Shown: piece after piece, positions 2,933-5,414 of the stretch
Position numbering within the stretch: the first letter of the stretch is position 1
Layout of the letters: every line of letters starts with the position of its first letter
Assembly (NCBI GenBank): GCA_012513735.1
Contig: JAAZBR010000109.1
Span: forward strand, 1-5,414
DNA from: Clostridiales bacterium
Lineage (GTDB): Bacteria; Bacillota; Clostridia; Christensenellales; Aristaeellaceae
Length of the DNA: 5,414 nucleotides
Direction: 5' to 3'
The notes under the pieces: model-generated
Database searches by the model: none
Seen by the model: the letters and a program-made list of their open reading frames with translations, nothing else
What the model was told of the DNA's origin: nothing
Program-made: the position numbers and the translations under genes

Positions 2933-5414
2933 TTGCCACGCATTGATATTATCGCCCGCAGCAACGCGCTGCGCAGCGACAAGACCATGAAGAACCTCTT
3001 TGAAATTTCCTGCTCGGATGAACAGCTCATTGCCGCCCGCTGGCTGGAAGGCGACCAGGAGAAGTCGTTGGATTTCGGGCAGTATCGCAAGCTGGCGCTG
3101 GACTACGGAGCCTTCCTGCGTAAGACCATTGGCCCGGAGGGTCGGGGCCGCTATGTGGCGATCCAAATGGATACCTGCTGGCAATGGTTTCCCACCTTCT
3201 GGGGGCTGATGATGGCGGGCTGCCAGGCCATTCTGCTGGATGCCAACCTGAATGATGAAATGACCGCCTACATGCTGGAGCAGGCGGGAGCTGTGGCGCT
3301 GATTACCAGGCAACGCCGGGCGTTGCCCGATGCCTACCAGCAGGTGCTGCATACGGACCTGTTCGCTGCCCCGCCCCAGGAGGGGTTTGAACCCAGCTTC
3401 GGCAGCCAGGTGGCGTTGTGCACCAGCGGCACCACGGCCACCAGCCGTATCTTTGTATACGATGAAGAGGCCATCTGCAATCAGGTGCTCAACAGCGAAT
3501 TGCTGTACAAAGCCAATCGCCGCATTCTCTCCGGTGAGCCGGAGCGGTCTTTGGCCTTTTTGCCTTTCCATCATGTATTCGGCTTCATGGTCAACCTGCT
3601 GTGGAGCAATTTTGTCGGTTATGAGACCATCTTCATCAAGGACCGGGCGCCGGAGACCATTTTGGGCACTGCCCGCCGCTTCAAAATGACCTTCATGTGT
3701 GCGGTGCCCCTGCTGGCCAACAGCCTGTCGGTGTCCCTGGGCAAGAAGGTGGCCCAGCAGGGAGCCAGGAAGCGGGCTATGTTCAAATTCGCCCGCTGGC
3801 TCAGCCTGATGCTGCAGCGCATCAACCCCACCTTTGGTTTGGATTTCGCCCGCAACGTGCTGTTTAAGGATGTGGTCAGCCAAATTTTGGGCCCCGATGT
3901 CAAGTGCATTATTCTGGGTGGCAGTCATACGCCTGAAGAGCATATGCGCACCATTTCCGCCCTGGGCTATTATACCGTTTCGGGCTTTGGCATGACGGAG
4001 ACTGCCATCACCTCGGTGGAAACCAGCATGCACCTGAAAAGCCGCACCTCGGGCTCGGTGGGACGCCCCCTCAGTTCAGCGGAATACCGCGTGCAGTCGG
4101 ACGGAAAGCGCTCCAACAGCGGCGAGATGTTCATCCGCGGCAAGACGCTGCACACCGGCCGCCTGCAGGATGGCCGGCTGATCGGCCCTGCCACTGACAA
4201 GGAGGGCTGGTACCCCACAGGGGACATTGTGCGCCTGGAAAAGGGCATGCGCATGTTCGTCGAGGGCCGCAGCAAAGATGTCATTATCAACGAGTCGGGG
4301 GAGAACGTCTACCCCGATGAACTGGAAGACAGCTTCGGCGTGCTGGAGGGCGTGGATCAATATTGCGTGCTGGGTATTAAAAGCACCGGCACCAGCCGCT
4401 TAAGCCGCCTGAGCCGTCGCCGCCATGCCAACCCGGATTATGAGGACATCACCTTGGTGCTCAGCGTGGGTGACCGATACCGCGATGATGCCTTCCTGAC
4501 CAGTCTGATGCGTCAGGTGGTGCAGCTCAACAACAGGCTGCCGGTGTTGAAGCGCATCACCCGGGTGCTGGCCACGCCGGACCGTTTTCAGACCGCCAGC
4601 GGCATCAAGGTCAAACGCCTGGCGCTGAAGGACATGCTGGAAAACAACCGCATGGCCTACCGTGACCTGGACCTGAAAACCGGCGTCGGCCCCCTGCAGG
4701 AGACCTCGCCCATCATCAACGAGGAAGCTGCCCCGCGGGACCTGCCGGCAGACGAGATTCGTCAGAAGGTGCGCCGGGTATTTGCCGAAACCCTGCAGAT
4801 GGACCCCAACACCATTGACGACAATGCCCACTTCATTAACGACCTGGGTGGCGACAGCCTGCAGGTGCTGAGTATCTCCCTCAAGGTGGAGGAGCTGTTC
4901 AGCGTGCTGATCCCGGTCGAGGAGTACACCCAGTGCACCAGCGTCAATGAGCTGAGCGCCCTGCTGCAGGAGAAGCTGTCCGGCACCTCCGAGAAGAAGC
5001 AGGAGGAACGCAAGCCAGGAGCGGTGCAGCCTATCACGGACTTCACCCTCAGCCCTGAATACCAGGAGTTTTATGCCCGCCAGCAGGCGCTGCTGGGCAG
5101 CGGTATGGAGAATCCTTATTTTGTGGCCCATGATTCGCCGTTGACCAACACCAGCATGATGGATGGGCACAAGGTGCTCAACTTTGGCAGTTACAACTAT
5201 ACGGGCATGAGCGGCCGCAAAGAAGTGCAGGAGGCCGCCAAGGCCGCCATCGACAAATACGGCACCTCGGCCTCGGGCAGCCGCCTGCTGGCCGGTGAAA
5301 AAAGCCTGTACCAGGAGTTGGAGCGGGAGCTGGCCGCCTGGAAAAACGCTGAGGCGGCCTTGGTGCTGGTGGGCGGACACTCCACCAACGTCACCTTTGT
5401 GGGCAATTTCTGCG
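2933..5414 (+). CDS. Fused fatty-acid AMP ligase - acyl carrier protein - alpha-oxoamine synthase (3' truncated)
   Basis: The frame runs 827 codons from TTG 2933 to the right edge without a stop. Residues 1 to about 570 form an ANL adenylating ligase: TSGTTATSR P-loop (164-172), LPFHHVFG (210-217), GFGMTET (351-357), GWYPTGD (425-431), hinge R446/K448/D449, and catalytic-Lys region SGIKVKR (556-562, Lys559). A basic amphipathic stretch from Lys271 to about 315 resembles long-chain acyl-CoA synthetases, pointing to a fatty acid. Residues 607-682 are an ACP, with phosphopantetheine attachment at Ser642 in LGGDSLQ. A charged linker (683-700) leads to the N-terminal part of a PLP-dependent alpha-oxoamine synthase: NFGSYNYTGMSG (750-761), YGTSASGSRLLAGE (776-789), GGHSTN near 815. 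The PLP lysine lies beyond the window. Inferred role: load an acyl chain on the ACP and condense it with an amino acid to a 2-amino-3-ketone, as in sphingoid-base synthesis. The upstream SDR could reduce it. Alternatives include a pathway like the ACP-synthase protein PigH of prodigiosin. Confidence 0.92.
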   Translation, partial: MPRIDIIARSNALRSDKTMKNLFEISCSDEQLIAARWLEGDQEKSLDFGQYRKLALDYGAFLRKTIGPEGRGRYVAIQMDTCWQWFPTFWGLMMAGCQAILLDANLNDEMTAYMLEQAGAVALITRQRRALPDAYQQVLHTDLFAAPPQEGFEPSFGSQVALCTSGTTATSRIFVYDEEAICNQVLNSELLYKANRRILSGEPERSLAFLPFHHVFGFMVNLLWSNFVGYETIFIKDRAPETILGTARRFKMTFMCAVPLLANSLSVSLGKKVAQQGARKRAMFKFARWLSLMLQRINPTFGLDFARNVLFKDVVSQILGPDVKCIILGGSHTPEEHMRTISALGYYTVSGFGMTETAITSVETSMHLKSRTSGSVGRPLSSAEYRVQSDGKRSNSGEMFIRGKTLHTGRLQDGRLIGPATDKEGWYPTGDIVRLEKGMRMFVEGRSKDVIINESGENVYPDELEDSFGVLEGVDQYCVLGIKSTGTSRLSRLSRRRHANPDYEDITLVLSVGDRYRDDAFLTSLMRQVVQLNNRLPVLKRITRVLATPDRFQTASGIKVKRLALKDMLENNRMAYRDLDLKTGVGPLQETSPIINEEAAPRDLPADEIRQKVRRVFAETLQMDPNTIDDNAHFINDLGGDSLQVLSISLKVEELFSVLIPVEEYTQCTSVNELSALLQEKLSGTSEKKQEERKPGAVQPITDFTLSPEYQEFYARQQALLGSGMENPYFVAHDSPLTNTSMMDGHKVLNFGSYNYTGMSGRKEVQEAAKAAIDKYGTSASGSRLLAGEKSLYQELERELAAWKNAEAALVLVGGHSTNVTFVGNFC

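Noticed and set aside
2876..4033. Long open frame on the minus strand (385 codons) opposite the ligase
   Set aside because: It is the antisense shadow of a clear ANL ligase gene with all its motifs. Long antisense frames are common in GC-rich DNA, and the translation shows no recognisable domain.
4400..5380. Long open frame on the minus strand (326 codons) opposite the ACP and synthase
   Set aside because: It is antisense to the conserved LGGDSLQ and YGTSASGSRLLAGE motifs, and its His/Gln/Leu-rich translation is typical of a shadow frame.

Overview
This GC-rich window (roughly 60% G+C by eye) has five genes, all on the plus strand. Strong AAGGAGG-type ribosome-binding sites, a TTG start and an MscL channel with a C-terminal zinc ribbon suggest a high-GC Clostridia-type Firmicute, possibly a gut lineage. 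That placement is inference; nothing here fixes the species. I see no tRNA, rRNA, CRISPR array, insertion sequence or other mobile element.

Layout: (1) 3-410 is the C-terminal part of a cyclase-family (KynB-like) metal hydrolase cut by the left edge. (2) 411-529 holds a hairpin and a good sigma-70-type promoter for mscL. (3) 530-994 is mscL. (4) 995-1244 has no convincing gene. It holds a long inverted repeat that folds into a rod-like RNA (1013-1152) and a second strong hairpin (1182-1211), whose G-U pairs all favour plus-strand RNA. (5) 1245-1886 is a HAD-superfamily phosphatase. (6) 1887-2002 holds a promoter overlapped by an inverted repeat. (7) 2003-2809 is a short-chain dehydrogenase/reductase (SDR). 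(8) 2813-2830 is a terminator-like hairpin. (9) 2933 to the right edge is a very large open gene starting at TTG. It encodes a fatty-acid-type AMP ligase, then an acyl carrier protein, then the start of an alpha-oxoamine synthase (the serine palmitoyltransferase/BioF fold).

The main point of interest is the SDR plus the trifunctional protein. The ligase would activate a fatty acid and load it on the ACP in the same chain. The alpha-oxoamine synthase would condense the acyl group with an amino acid, losing CO2, to give a 2-amino-3-ketone. The SDR could reduce that ketone to an amino alcohol. Together this would make a sphingoid-base-like lipid. In Caulobacter-type sphingolipid synthesis the equivalent ligase, ACP, synthase and reductase are separate genes; here three of them are one polypeptide. 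The domains are read directly from the sequence. The pathway, the amino acid used and the product are inference, and the catalytic half of the synthase lies outside the window. The second point of interest is the unexplained structured RNA candidate between mscL and the HAD gene.
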